Source of the DNA: Spirogloea muscicola | Lineage: Eukaryota > Streptophyta > Zygnematophyceae > Spirogloeales > Spirogloeaceae | DNA: 24,006 nt | NCBI GenBank assembly: GCA_009602725.1 | Contig: WELB01000130.1 | Location: 9,916-33,921 of the forward strand | Reading direction: 5' to 3' | Shown: piece after piece, positions 7,637 through 17,827 of the stretch | Layout: each line of letters begins with the position of its first letter | Numbering within the stretch: the first letter of the stretch is position 1 | Translations under genes and position numbers: made by a program | The notes under the pieces: generated by a model | The model's database searches: none | The model's input: the letters and a program-made list of their open reading frames with translations, nothing else | What the model was told of the DNA's origin: nothing

Positions 7637-10600
7637 ATGGGTGAGGAGCTCGGAGATCGGAGCTCTTCCCCTCCGCACCGCAGCATGCGCTGCCTTTCCA
7701 GCATCATTTAGCCTGGCAGCGGCAGGGTTTGTGGTGGCTGTCGTCGCAGTCATTGTCGCCGGTGTACTCATTCTAGCGGCGGGGCTTCTCCGTCGCTAGC
7801 GACGGAAAAGCCGATCGATGCCATCGCCGTGAATGCTGAGGGTGTCCTCCGTCGTCCTTGCGCAGCACATACGAACCCTTTTCAGAACATCCTGACTGAG
7901 CTCCCGAAGCCCGGCGGTGGCTTGTATGGGAAGTATTACAGCTTGCCGAAGCTCGGGGACTCTCGGATAGGTATGCCGACCTTCCCTCATGATGTGTATC
8001 AGCAGGCACGAAACCGGTTGTCACTGTTGTGGTAGTTGGGAGCCTGCGCAATCCGGATTCTTGAGAATGTACAATAGGGGCATGAAAATGCTTTGAGCGC
8101 TGGCAACTTGCTCGGGAGTTTGTTTTTGGCTCGGGGACACAGCAATCATAGCGTAGTCCTCATCATCTCCCCCAGTCTAAACTCACGTGGAATGAGCATT
8201 CTCGAGGGCTAGCTAGAACACCTGCTACTTCTTAGCTGGAGTGACATTTATGTTGGAAGTGAGTGTGTGAGCAATTGTCATGCAGATAAGTTGCCCTACT
8301 CGATCAGGATTCTGCTGGAGGCTGCCATCAGGAATTGCGATAATTTCCAGGTCATGCCACAGGATGTTGAGAAGATCCTGGATTGGGAGAAGACAGCTCC
8401 GCAGCAAGTGGAGATCCCGTTTAAGCCTGCGCGTGTTATACTGCAGGTAGACACTTACTGGGGCCTGATTGACACTGTACATGTCAATAACCTAGTTTGG
8501 AGCTTCTTAAGAAGTTGAGAGCAGGAGACAAACTTGTAATCAAGGTCCCCGCTTATCTGGCACTAGCTATCTCTATGGTGTGCAGCTGACTACAGCTTCG
8601 CTATGAGACTGACAAGCCCTGTACGGGGACACAGGATTTTACAGGTGTTCCTGCTGTCGTTGATCTTGCTGCTATGCGCGACGCAATGAAGCGTCTTGGA
8701 GGCGACCCAAACAAGATCAACCCCTTGGTGAGTGCCACTTCGCCTTTACTTACTTGTTTGAGAATCTATAGTGCACGCTGCAGTTGTAAGTCCTAGGTTT
8801 TAACACAACATATATTGGTAACAAGAGTCGCTGAAATTACTTAAACCCAGGGTTAGTACCTGGATATGTTTCTGCACTGAAAAGCGACCAGAATTACTTG
8901 GACGGCTTTCACTGCGCAAAATGATCTTGTTGCTGTACTCATGATGGCAAGAAGTAAATTGCAAGATCATGTATGCAAGGGACAAAGCATTAACTGAATC
9001 AAATTTGCAGCTTCTGCTAACGTGCTGTGCAAGCTTGCTTGACACTGTCCACTGCAGATTCCTGTGGATCTTGTGATTGATCACTCTGTCCAAGTCGATG
9101 TCACCCGCACAGCAAATGCTGTCCAGAAAAATATGGAGTTTGAGTTTGAACGCAACAAGGAGCGCTTTGCTTTCTTAAAGTGGGGCGCAAAGGCATTCAC
9201 CAACATGCTCGTTGTTCCCCCCGGCTCTGGAATTGTGCATCAGGTACTTCGTTGCAGGCCAAAGCTTGTTCTGGTGCTTCTTTGAGCTTTGAGCTCATGC
9301 ATTTATGCTTGGAGGGCGTGGTAAGCAATTGAGCATGGCTGAGGTATTGGCAGGCAGGCTTATGCCACACGGATGCTTGTTGCAGGTTAACCTTGAGTAC
9401 CTGGCCCGGGTCGTGTTCGACACAGACGGAATTCTATACCCTGACAGCTTAGTTGGAACAGACTCACACACGACCATGATTGACGGGCTTGGTGTGGCTG
9501 GATGGGGTGTTGGTGGCATTGAGGCTGAAGCAGCCATGCTTGGCCAGGTAACTTCAGCATCACTGCTTACTTGTATCATACTACAAGGAGCAGGACGTTG
9601 ACAGACACTCTGCAACGATATCAAGCATGGCAGAACAGAGTGCTATTCTAGGGCAACAGTGAGGGTCCTTACTAGCTTTGGCTGAAATTGACCTAAGTGG
9701 TATTCTGCGTGCAGCCAATGAGCATGGTCCTTCCAGGAGTTGTTGGCTTTCATCTCACTGGAAGCCTGAAGACTGGTGTTACTGCCACAGACCTGGTGCT
9801 CACAGTCACTCAGATGCTCAGAAAGCACGGGGTTGTCGGCAAGTTTGTTGAATTCCATGGTATGTAACACTGCAACCAGCTAAATTTATGTTACAGTTGA
9901 ACGGAGTAGAGAGCATGCAACCATGTGGGCTGCTGCTTAGACTAAGGTGGCTTATGAGGTTAGTCAGCTGGCTTACATGGCACTCTATAGGTCCTCGCTC
10001 AATGTAAGAGTCATGTTGCTGTGTTGCAGGTGACGGCATGCAGCACCTTTCGCTTGCCGACCGGGCCACCATTGCCAACATGTCGCCAGAGTATGGTGCT
10101 ACCATGGGCTTCTTCCCTGTTGACAAGGTCACGCTTGGATACCTCCGCACAACAGGACGCAGTGAGGAGAGGGTAAGTGCAGCAGGTTTTGCTCTCATGG
10201 TTGTGGTTGACAGGTTTGCCATGCTGAGGACGAAGTCTGATTATCTTCATCTCTCCTAGCAGGTTAGGCAGATTGAAGCTTACTTGAGGGCCAACAATCT
10301 CTTCATCGACTATGATGAGGTACACAGTTTGAAAGTTGCCTCCTCAGGCTCACACACCGCAGACGTACTGTTAAGAAGCAGATTTGCATGGGAGTAGTTG
10401 AACATATTTAGCAAGTCGCAGCCTAAATAGCTGATCTCAGGCCAACAAGGACAGAAATGGTGCGGAAGCTTAAGCAGGAAAATGAAGAATGACTTTGTGT
10501 TATCAACGTGGCATTGCCGCAGCCTCAAACAGACAAGTCGTATACCTCTACCTTGGCACTGGATCTCTCCACTGTGACACCATGTGTCTCTGGTCCTAAG

Positions 10601-13600
10601 AGGTGAGGGGCATGGCGCCTTCCTGGGAGAGTCGACAAAGTGGCGATGGGCACAAGTCTTAAGCGTAGCTCCAGAATGAGCATCCCTCATCAGAGCAACT
10701 CATGGTGATGAAGGAGATACTAGCAGGACGTATCATAATGCTTCTTAGAAGCCGGAGTTGTTGGTCATGTCGCCACTGCAAGTGATTTTTGCACATGTTG
10801 CCTGACTTGGTATGGGATGCGCCCTCTAGTTACCTTGGAGGGAAATGTAGTACCTGACCAGTAACTGTACTGCAGCTTGCAGAGTTGTGTGGCAGTAGTG
10901 AATCGCTCTTGTCGCATTGCAGTTAGTAATAGACTTCACTTGTCTTTCTTTATGTATGAGAGGCAATCTTACCTAAATTGACTCAGTTCCTCGTATATTT
11001 CGCAGGCCTCATGACAGGGTTCCCATCTCAGAGATGAAGAGCGATTGGCATGCTTGTCTAGACAACAAAGTGGGCTTCAAGGTGCGTAGCTATGTAACCT
11101 GGAATTGCGGTTTTTTGTTGCGTAATGCTTTGGAACAGGGCTCCGCATAGGCACTGCAGGGGTTCACCCCTGCCACTCAAGAGCAACTGTAATGGTTGGG
11201 ACTGTGATGATTGCAACAGTCTCAATGGTTGCACACACTTGATCACCTGCCTTCCTTCCAGGGTTTTGCCATCCCCAAGGAAGAACAAGGCAAGGTCTCC
11301 AAGTTCACATTTGATGGCCAAGAGGAGGAGCTCAAGCATGGCAGTGTGGTCATTGCTGCTATCACAAGCTGCACCAATACATCCAACCCATCTGTCATGT
11401 TGGGAGCAGGCCTTGTTGCCAAGAAGGCCACTGAGCTTGGGCTACAGGTGAGCCGCTCTGCACCATGTGTCCTGTCTGTAGCTTTTGTGGCAGGAGAGAG
11501 GTCCTAGTGCTACCAATGCATTTTGACTCTCTGATGTGGTAGAGATTGCAGCAACCTTGAAGTGAGAGGTAAACGTAGACGTCTACCATGGGAGATTCTC
11601 ACCTCCTCTCTGGGTACGTGCAGGTGAAGCCCTTTGTGAAGACCAGCCTTGCGCCAGGATCTGGTGTTGTCACAAAGTATCTGGAGAAGAGGTGAGCCTT
11701 GCAGGGTGCTTCAGACAAGTTGAATACCTTAGACTTCGTTTGTATGTAGCCACACAAGGAGGCATGTGCCTGAGCACTGTTCAGAAGTCAGTTGGTCAAG
11801 CAGCTACATTACAAGTTTCTGCCAAAGAGAGTACATACACAAAGTAGCATCAAACTTTGAGCTTGTAAGCATACATTTGTTGAGCTGACTTTGAGTCATG
11901 ATCTTCGGAGGCCGCCAACTACATCCGTTTTGTCGCTATTGTGGCATTGGCAGTGGGCTGCAGCCTTACCTTGACAAACAGGGCTTCAGCCATGTTGGAT
12001 ACGGTTGCACTACTTGCATTGGCAACTCTGGAGAGATCAATGAAGCAGTCGCGGCGGCCATCACAGATGGTGGTGAGTATCAATCTCGTGGCAAGGAAGA
12101 CTGGGAGCACTGGCAGAAGCGTTTGCATTGGCTGCAGTAAGCATTGGCTGCAGTAAGCACGAGCTTGGCTCTATCAATGACGTTCTCCTCTTGTGGGGAC
12201 TGGTGCTCCCTCAGATATTGTGGCTTCGGCTGTCCTATCCGGCAATAGGAACTTCGAAGGCCGTGTACATCCTCTGACACGAGCCAACTACCTTGCCTCT
12301 CCTCCTCTGGTCGTAGCGTACGCACTTGCTGGCACGGTGAGTATGCTTTCCAATCCCTGCCTTTGGAGTGACCGAGAAAGGAGATGAAGGTTGATACAAG
12401 GCTTTACCTCGATTGTGGAAATATTCTACAGTTCTCTCGACCAATATGCTAATCTCAAGATTTGAGTACTAATATCGTGTTTCTGTCCACCACTGAGACC
12501 AGGTAGACATTGATTTTGAGTCGGAGCCTATCGGGCAGGGTAAGGACGGGCCAGTCTTTCTGCGTGACATCTGGCCAACCACCCAGGAGGTTGCCGAGGT
12601 GGGCATGAACTCGACAAGCTAGGCGTCATGTTGGATTGGCATTGAAATCGAAGAATGTAACGAGATTAGATCTGGTTTTGACTTTGTATTATGACTTTTT
12701 TAACAGTGAATTCTCAGCAAGCTGCCCTGTGCGTTGTGATCAGACTGTAGAGAAGTCGGTCCTGCCCGAGTTCTTCACAGAGACGTACAAGGCCATCACC
12801 GAGGGCAACACGATGTGGAACAGTCTGCCGGTTGCTGAAGGAGCTCTGTACCAGTGGGACCCCAACTCCACCTACGTGCACGACCCCCCTTTCTTCAAGA
12901 CAATGTCGAAAGACGCCCCTGGCGGCCATGGGGTCAAGGATGCCTACTGCCTTTTGAACTTCGGAGACTCCATCACCACCGATCACATCTCCCCTGCTGG
13001 TTAGCTCTCCTGTTTTTGACAGTTCCTTGGAAATGCTCATTGCTCAGATGCTAGGAGAAGCCTTTGAGGTCATGTAGATGTCTAATTGCCTCTGTTCTTG
13101 TAACTCCAAAATGCCCGTTATTGATGTTGTCTTCTGACTGTCACAGGTAACATTCAGAAGGACAGTGCAGCTGCCAAGTTTTTGAACTCGCACGGTGTTG
13201 AGCGCAAGGACTTCAACTCATACGGGTCACGACGTGGGAATGACGAGATTATGGCTCGGGGGACTTTCGCAAACATCCGTATTGTCAACAAGTTCCTCGG
13301 TGGAGAAGTTGGACCACGGACAATCCATGTGCCCTCGAAGCAGAAGATGTTCGTCTTTGATGCAGCCTCTGTAAGCAGTTTGCTTCTCATCACCCACTGA
13401 CACTCTGAATTGCTGAGGTGGAGATGGTGAAAAGGCGAACCTTCTCATCCACTGCTGGCACACTTGAATTTCTTGTCAGATGCCGGATGGCCGACAGCTG
13501 TTGGCGTTGATGAATGTTTCAGAGCATGTCTGCTTTCAAAGAGTGTTGCTGCCGCTGCATCAGTATCAAGCACAAGAGTTTGAAGAAGCTGCCTGACACT

Positions 13601-14686
13601 CTCGTGCCTTTCTTCAGAAATACATGGAGGAGGGTGTCCCTACAATCATCCTGGCAGGTGCTGAGTACGGCAGTGGCAGCTCCCGTGATTGGGCCGCGAA
13701 GGGACCATATCTGCAGGTGACACTCATGGCCAGCTTGAGTGATGTATCCAGTCCTGAAAGTATACGTGTAAGATGGGTTTGTGCCGGGGACTTTTGTGAA
13801 GCCACAGTTGCTCACAGTTTCTTAACGTCCATGAAAGGTCCTGGAGGAGTTCACAGTCACAGTCATTGACAGAGTGTCACTTGTTCTTGCATAGCAGTGA
13901 AGCAATGAGCTTGTTGATTCCTGAGATGCGTATCTGAACGTGACTGAGATGGACTGAGAGCAGGGGGTGAAGGCCGTCATTGCCAAGAGCTTTGAGCGGA
14001 TCCATCGCAGCAATCTGGTGGGCATGGGCATCATCCCCCTTTGCTTCAAGTCGGGGCAGGATGCTGAGTCGCTGGAGCTGACTGGGTATGAGAAGTACAC
14101 CATTGACCTTCCCCCCGTGTCCGAGATCAAGCCCGGCATGGACGTGAGCGTGAAGACCGATAACGGAAAGGAATTCCCTGCCACTCTTCGATTTGATACC
14201 CAGGTAAATGCCCCCTCTTCACCTGAAGATTTCAGGCCCCCACTCACCTTGTGGATGCATATGTTGCAGTTTCTCATTTTTCATAGAGATTGTGTCTTGC
14301 AAATCTCAATCTGTCATTGTTGATTGCTGGCCTTCACATAAAAGGGTGATTCTGGGTTGTATCTAGCCATGCATGCAGTTGTTGAGTCCTGGCTTGGATG
14401 TAGGCAACATACATTGGCAGGAATGTCCTAGTGTCATGTGCTCGAGGTGGTTCTTTGGGAAGGGTCCGACTTGCTTATGCTCCTCTCGTGTCCTCTTTGG
14501 TGACCTCTTCCAGTTTGACACTCGATGAGTAGCGTCCTTGTGTCCTGTCATGCCTTTCCGTCATTGTCTCCTTGTCTTGAAGAGGTTATTGACTTCAGTT
14601 CGTCCTTCTAGGTGGAGCTCACCTATTTCCAACATGGCGGGATCCTGCACTACGTGCTCCGTCAACTTCTTGAAGGCAGCAAGTAG
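7637..14686 (+). CDS. ACO: Aconitate hydratase (citrate/isocitrate isomerase)
   Basis: A [4Fe-4S] enzyme interconverting citrate and isocitrate in the TCA and glyoxylate cycles. Exons: 7637-7640, 7866-7970, 8286-8446, 8635-8727, 9058-9243, 9386-9547, 9715-9859, 10030-10172, 10263-10319, 10523-10602, 11006-11081, 11262-11447, 11624-11691, 11954-12072, 12215-12336, 12503-12598, 12744-12999, 13147-13370, 13618-13716, 13964-14203, 14612-14686. These sum to 2697 nt and 898 aa, the usual size of plant cytosolic-type aconitase, with GT-AG junctions throughout. Landmarks are [146 protein letters not shown] and [17 protein letters not shown]. The cluster ligands are Cys441, Cys507 and Cys510. The family is the cytosolic aconitase/IRP1 type that plants use in cytosol and mitochondria. 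The frame stays open upstream of 7637 (see the presequence entry). Confidence 0.96.
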
Positions 14687-14765
14687 TTCATGCAAAAGAA
14701 CGCCAACACATATTGTCAACCGCTTGAAGGCAGCAAGTATCTCATGCAACAGTACCCTGACAGAG
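14661..14765. repeat. 54-bp tandem duplication across the aconitase stop codon
   Basis: The last exon's GTCAACTTCTTGAAGGCAGC (from 14661) recurs at 14715 as GTCAACCGCTTGAAGGCAGC. The likeness continues through AAGTA and TCATGCAA. The first copy encodes the end of aconitase (RQLLEGSK) with stop TAG at 14684-14686. The second is in the 3' UTR, where the stop position reads TAT instead. Confidence 0.85.
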
Positions 14766-15523
14766 TGACTCGAGGATATGACAAAGCTTAACTAACGGTC
14801 AGAGTTAGGTGGATGCGCTTTCAGAGTTGTGTGGCGTGGTAGTGGCTCGCTCGGAATGCTCTTGAAATGGAGTTGCCTGGCTGCAGCGCCCTCTCTTATG
14901 CGCTGTTAACTAGGCCAGTGATGCGGAGTTGCGCCAGCTTTGCTAAAGTAGCTTCATCTGCAGTGGCACCCCCCCACTCTGTGGAGGAGACTTTGTTGAA
15001 GCCAAGTGGGTGTGGCAAGTGCCACATGCTGTGACTGTGGAGGAGCACTGTCATGGTGCTCGATGTAAGTAAAGGTTTGAATTTTGTGGAGGTGTGGGCC
15101 CACTACTTGGCCTGATCCTCAGCATTTACATGAAACAGCAAAATGCTGCTGCAGTCTTGCTGAGATGTGCACCCGTGGCGGATCTAAGAGGGTGCTCAGG
15201 GTTGATGCTAACCAACTGGGACCCCTTGCAGTTTGTCAACTTCTATATGTCCTCATATGTCGAGCCTGTTGAGCTCAGTGTACCAGGTGTGCAATGACTA
15301 AGACGGCTCAGATTTTGGACTTAAAGACCAAAAGACCAGGCTTCTAGACACCAGAGAGAATATCTACTGCTTCTGCTGCCAGTGACAACGGAAGACCCCA
15401 ACTCCTCATGCAAAGTACGTAGGCTCCAGCCCTGGCCAATTCACACCATCATCTGGTCCCTGCATACCGCCAGGCCATGCAATCTTCCACGACTTGAGCA
15501 ACAATTTCAGGAGGCCTGCATTT
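14687..15523. other. Convergent intergenic region between aconitase and ferredoxin genes
   Basis: This contains the aconitase 3' UTR on its left and the 3' end of the minus-strand ferredoxin-like gene on its right. A TGTAA, the usual green-algal polyadenylation signal, is at 15064-15068, about 380 nt after the aconitase stop. That could be the cleavage signal but is far away. No other gene is supported. Confidence 0.45.
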
Positions 15524-16627
15524 TCAGGATGGACATCTTATGTGCTGCTGCCTTGTCTGCACCCGTGGGTGGTGGCAAAGTGGAGGGAGGGGTGCAGCAT
15601 ATGAGGGGATAGTGGGAGGCACGTACCAAGCTTCATCGCTGTCCAGCACCAGGCAGGAGAGGGCGGCCCTCCCGCTGCAGCACCAGCGTATGCAGATAGG
15701 GAAGAAGATGAGAATGAGTGATGAGGCAACTAAAGATGGAGGGATGAGGATATGGTGGAATGGTGGAGAAAGATGAAATTAGTTAAATTAATGGCATCTT
15801 GTAATAGGGGCAGGCAAACAAGGCATGTGTGGCCAAGAAGGGAAAGTCAGCAGTGGCAGCAGCGGTGCAGCGAGCCACTCACGCCGGCACGGGGACCATG
15901 CAGGAGCGCACGACTTCACCGCCATCGACTTCCACAGTGCACACGTCGCACTGGCCCGTGAGGCAGAAGCGGTTGTCAATCTTGAGCGCGCCGGCGTCTA
16001 CGGCAGCCTTGAGCAGGCTCGACCCCTCCTGCAGGAAAGGCAGCGCTCGGCCCGCAGGCGCTACATCAGCTCACAGTCCGCCATTGCCTGCAGTCAGCTG
16101 GCTGGCAGCGGTGAAGGGCAGAGGGGCAAACAACCGGCGCAATGCAGGTGTCGCCATGGGGCTCCCACGTGATGTCCACCAGCGGCCCCGCGGTGACGTT
16201 GTCGTTGAGGAATGCGCCCTCTGGAAGCCTGCGCCGCCGCCGCCGCCATGGCAAACGCGGCCAGGACCTCAGCATTGGGATTCTGCCGCAGCTGCGGCCG
16301 CCATTGCTGCGACTCAAGGATAGCGGGGCCTGGGCTTCCACTGGGTTTTCTGGGTGCTCACCCGCGCTCCTTGCCGGTGGCGGCAGCGAGGAAGTACTCC
16401 TCGCGCAGCTCCGCGCCCGACTTCTTGCGCGGCGGCGCCTCCGCAGCCGAGGCCCGCGCTGCGGTGCGGCGGCCAGCGCCGCTGCCAGCCGAAGTCTGAC
16501 GCAGCCGCAGCTGCGGGGCGCGCCGGCTGGCGGTGGCGGCAACGACGACGGCGCAGCGGCTGCCAGACGGCCCAAGTGGCAGCGCCCCACACGACAGCGC
16601 CACCGCCGTCGCCGCAGCCGCCGCCAT
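15524..16627 (-). CDS. 2Fe-2S ferredoxin-like protein, probably plastid-targeted
   Basis: Minus-strand exons: 16627-16362, 16228-16135, 16028-15883 and 15674-15524. They have matching phases and make 218 aa. The N-terminus (MAAAAATAVALSCGALPLG, then many Ala/Arg/Ser and no early acids) looks like a chloroplast transit peptide. It is followed by GAELREEYFLAAATGKE. The second half is a beta-grasp ferredoxin fold: VDITWEPHG, EGSSLLKAAVDAGALKIDN, then FCLTGQCDVCTVEVDGGEVV. Cys142, Cys147 and Cys150 form the C-x4-C-x2-C cluster motif. The fourth ligand is either Cys163 (VRSC) or Cys176 (ALSC). It would serve as a small electron carrier or cluster-bearing subunit; the partner is unknown. The C-terminus is uncertain: a GTACGT donor about 50 nt into exon 4 could end the protein soon after SDEA instead of at the TGA at 15524. 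It converges with the aconitase gene. Confidence 0.72.
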
Positions 16628-17080
16628 GCTCCAGCCGAGCCGGGCCTGCGGCAAACTCGTGGGCGACCACAAAGCCCGCCCTGCAGCAGCTTTCCTGCGG
16701 CTGAGCGCTCTCCCACGCTGCGCTGCGCTGCCGCCGCCTGTCTCGAGCGCCTGGCGCGCAACGTGGGCTTGCTTCTCGGGGCTGGCCTGGGGCTCGGGGC
16801 TGTGACTGTGGCTGGCTGTGTATTGTGGGCTGGGAGTGGGAGGAGGGGAAGTGTAGCTCGTCCGAAGACTCATCCAGTAGTGGGCGATGGCTGCGATTGG
16901 CCAGCCCAGAAATGAATGGAATGAACAAACTTCGAAGGGGTCAGAAATCAGTGCCTGTGTGAGGCCAGCCCACAGAAGTGAGCTCTCCCAAAGGGGGCCC
17001 GAAATCGCTGATGAACATAGGTAAGCAAGTACCATGTAGGATAGTCACTCGGTCAGATCACTAAGTAAGAAGTAAGATAC
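16628..17080. promoter_or_regulatory. Upstream region of the ferredoxin-like gene, with dispersed-repeat pieces
   Basis: The proximal 200 bp (16628-16830) is CpG-rich and probably holds the minus-strand promoter and 5' UTR. Beyond it, 16901 and 16974 carry the CCAGCCC repeat core found at 5.3-6.7 kb, followed by ATGAATGGAATGAAC. No coding feature is supported here. Confidence 0.4.
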
Positions 17081-17400
17081 TTAGGAGCCGCAAATCAGAA
17101 GACTAGCAGCCAGAAAGCAGTCCCTTGACGAAAGCCAGAGGCTGCAGCTATTCTCTCTGAGCATGGCCAGCACGCAGGCCTGGGCCATGGACCGCTGGAG
17201 GAATGTGGACAGGCGCGTGCGAAAGACCTGCGCTGACGAGCCAGCGGCATTGAAGTCGGCCTCTGGCCCTGCCAGCGGGACACAGCATGGCACGCAAGCC
17301 AAGTTAACAGGTCTAGCTACTGAGTTCCGAAAGTCCATGCACATCGATGGCCAGTAAAACGTCTCATCCCTTCCCGGGTGGTCCGTGTACTTGGCCTACT
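17081..17400 (-). mobile_element. Degenerate retroelement fragment, second copy
   Basis: Minus strand from about 17400 reads KYTDHPGRDETFYWPS, then RTRLSTFLQRSMAQACVLAM, and ends at a stop near 17081. The opening matches the fragment at 180-1 (KYADHPREDEFFP). The end, an Arg/Leu-rich helix of the type RLSxxLQRxxAxxxL, fits the extreme C-terminus of algal retrotransposon polyproteins. A TAG just upstream of the KYTD segment shows it is broken. It lies between the ferredoxin-like and fusion genes. Confidence 0.45.
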
Positions 17401-17827
17401 TGGCCTCTGGTCACAACAATTGAAGAGGTCTTGATTGGCGCAGCACTTAGACCTGTTAAATCCATGGCAAAAAGTGAGACCACAGTTGGTGTCTCTTTGA
17501 AGAACACGATCCAAGGCTCGGGGCGTTGCTGCCTGTCTGTCTTGCTAAGCGTGCATTGACCATCATGGGAAATACGTCTTCATATCCATCCTGACAAAGC
17601 TCAAGCTCTGAGATGATAACCAAAGCCGACACAGAGCACAGCGTCCAGTGACAAATAGCTGCTAGCTTTCAGGGCTCATCAACGCTAGCCAAACACTTAT
17701 CCTCAGTATTATCCTGATCGCTGAGGTAGCGGTCATGACATGGACCTGGCGGATAAAGCCTGGAACACATCTGCAATCTGCTAGAAGATCATGCGGTCAA
17801 ATACTTGGCATATACCATCTTATCAAG
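17401..17827. other. Region 3' of the fusion gene, nothing recognised
   Basis: This should hold the 3' UTR of the minus-strand fusion gene, whose stop is at 17828-17830. No TGTAA signal in the gene's orientation was noticed. No motif-bearing frame is visible. Confidence 0.4.

Noticed and set aside
6895-7707. 270-aa minus-strand open frame opposite the aconitase 5' region
   Set aside because: GC-rich shadow frame crossing the N and the C-run, composed of Pro/Ala/Arg/Gly, without motifs.
13494-13520. Possible extra micro-exon between aconitase exons 18 and 19
   Set aside because: Joining 13370 to 13618 directly aligns residue for residue with plant aconitases, so no insertion is needed.
15094-15297. 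Peptide with NWDPLQFVNF, reminiscent of Mpv17/PMP22 proteins
   Set aside because: Only about ten residues resemble the family, the rest does not, and it lies in the aconitase 3' flank; likely chance.
16066-16928. Long Arg/Ala/Pro-rich open frames on both strands over the ferredoxin first exon
   Set aside because: They are shadows produced by high GC. Only the frame starting at 16627 connects in phase to the 2Fe-2S exons.
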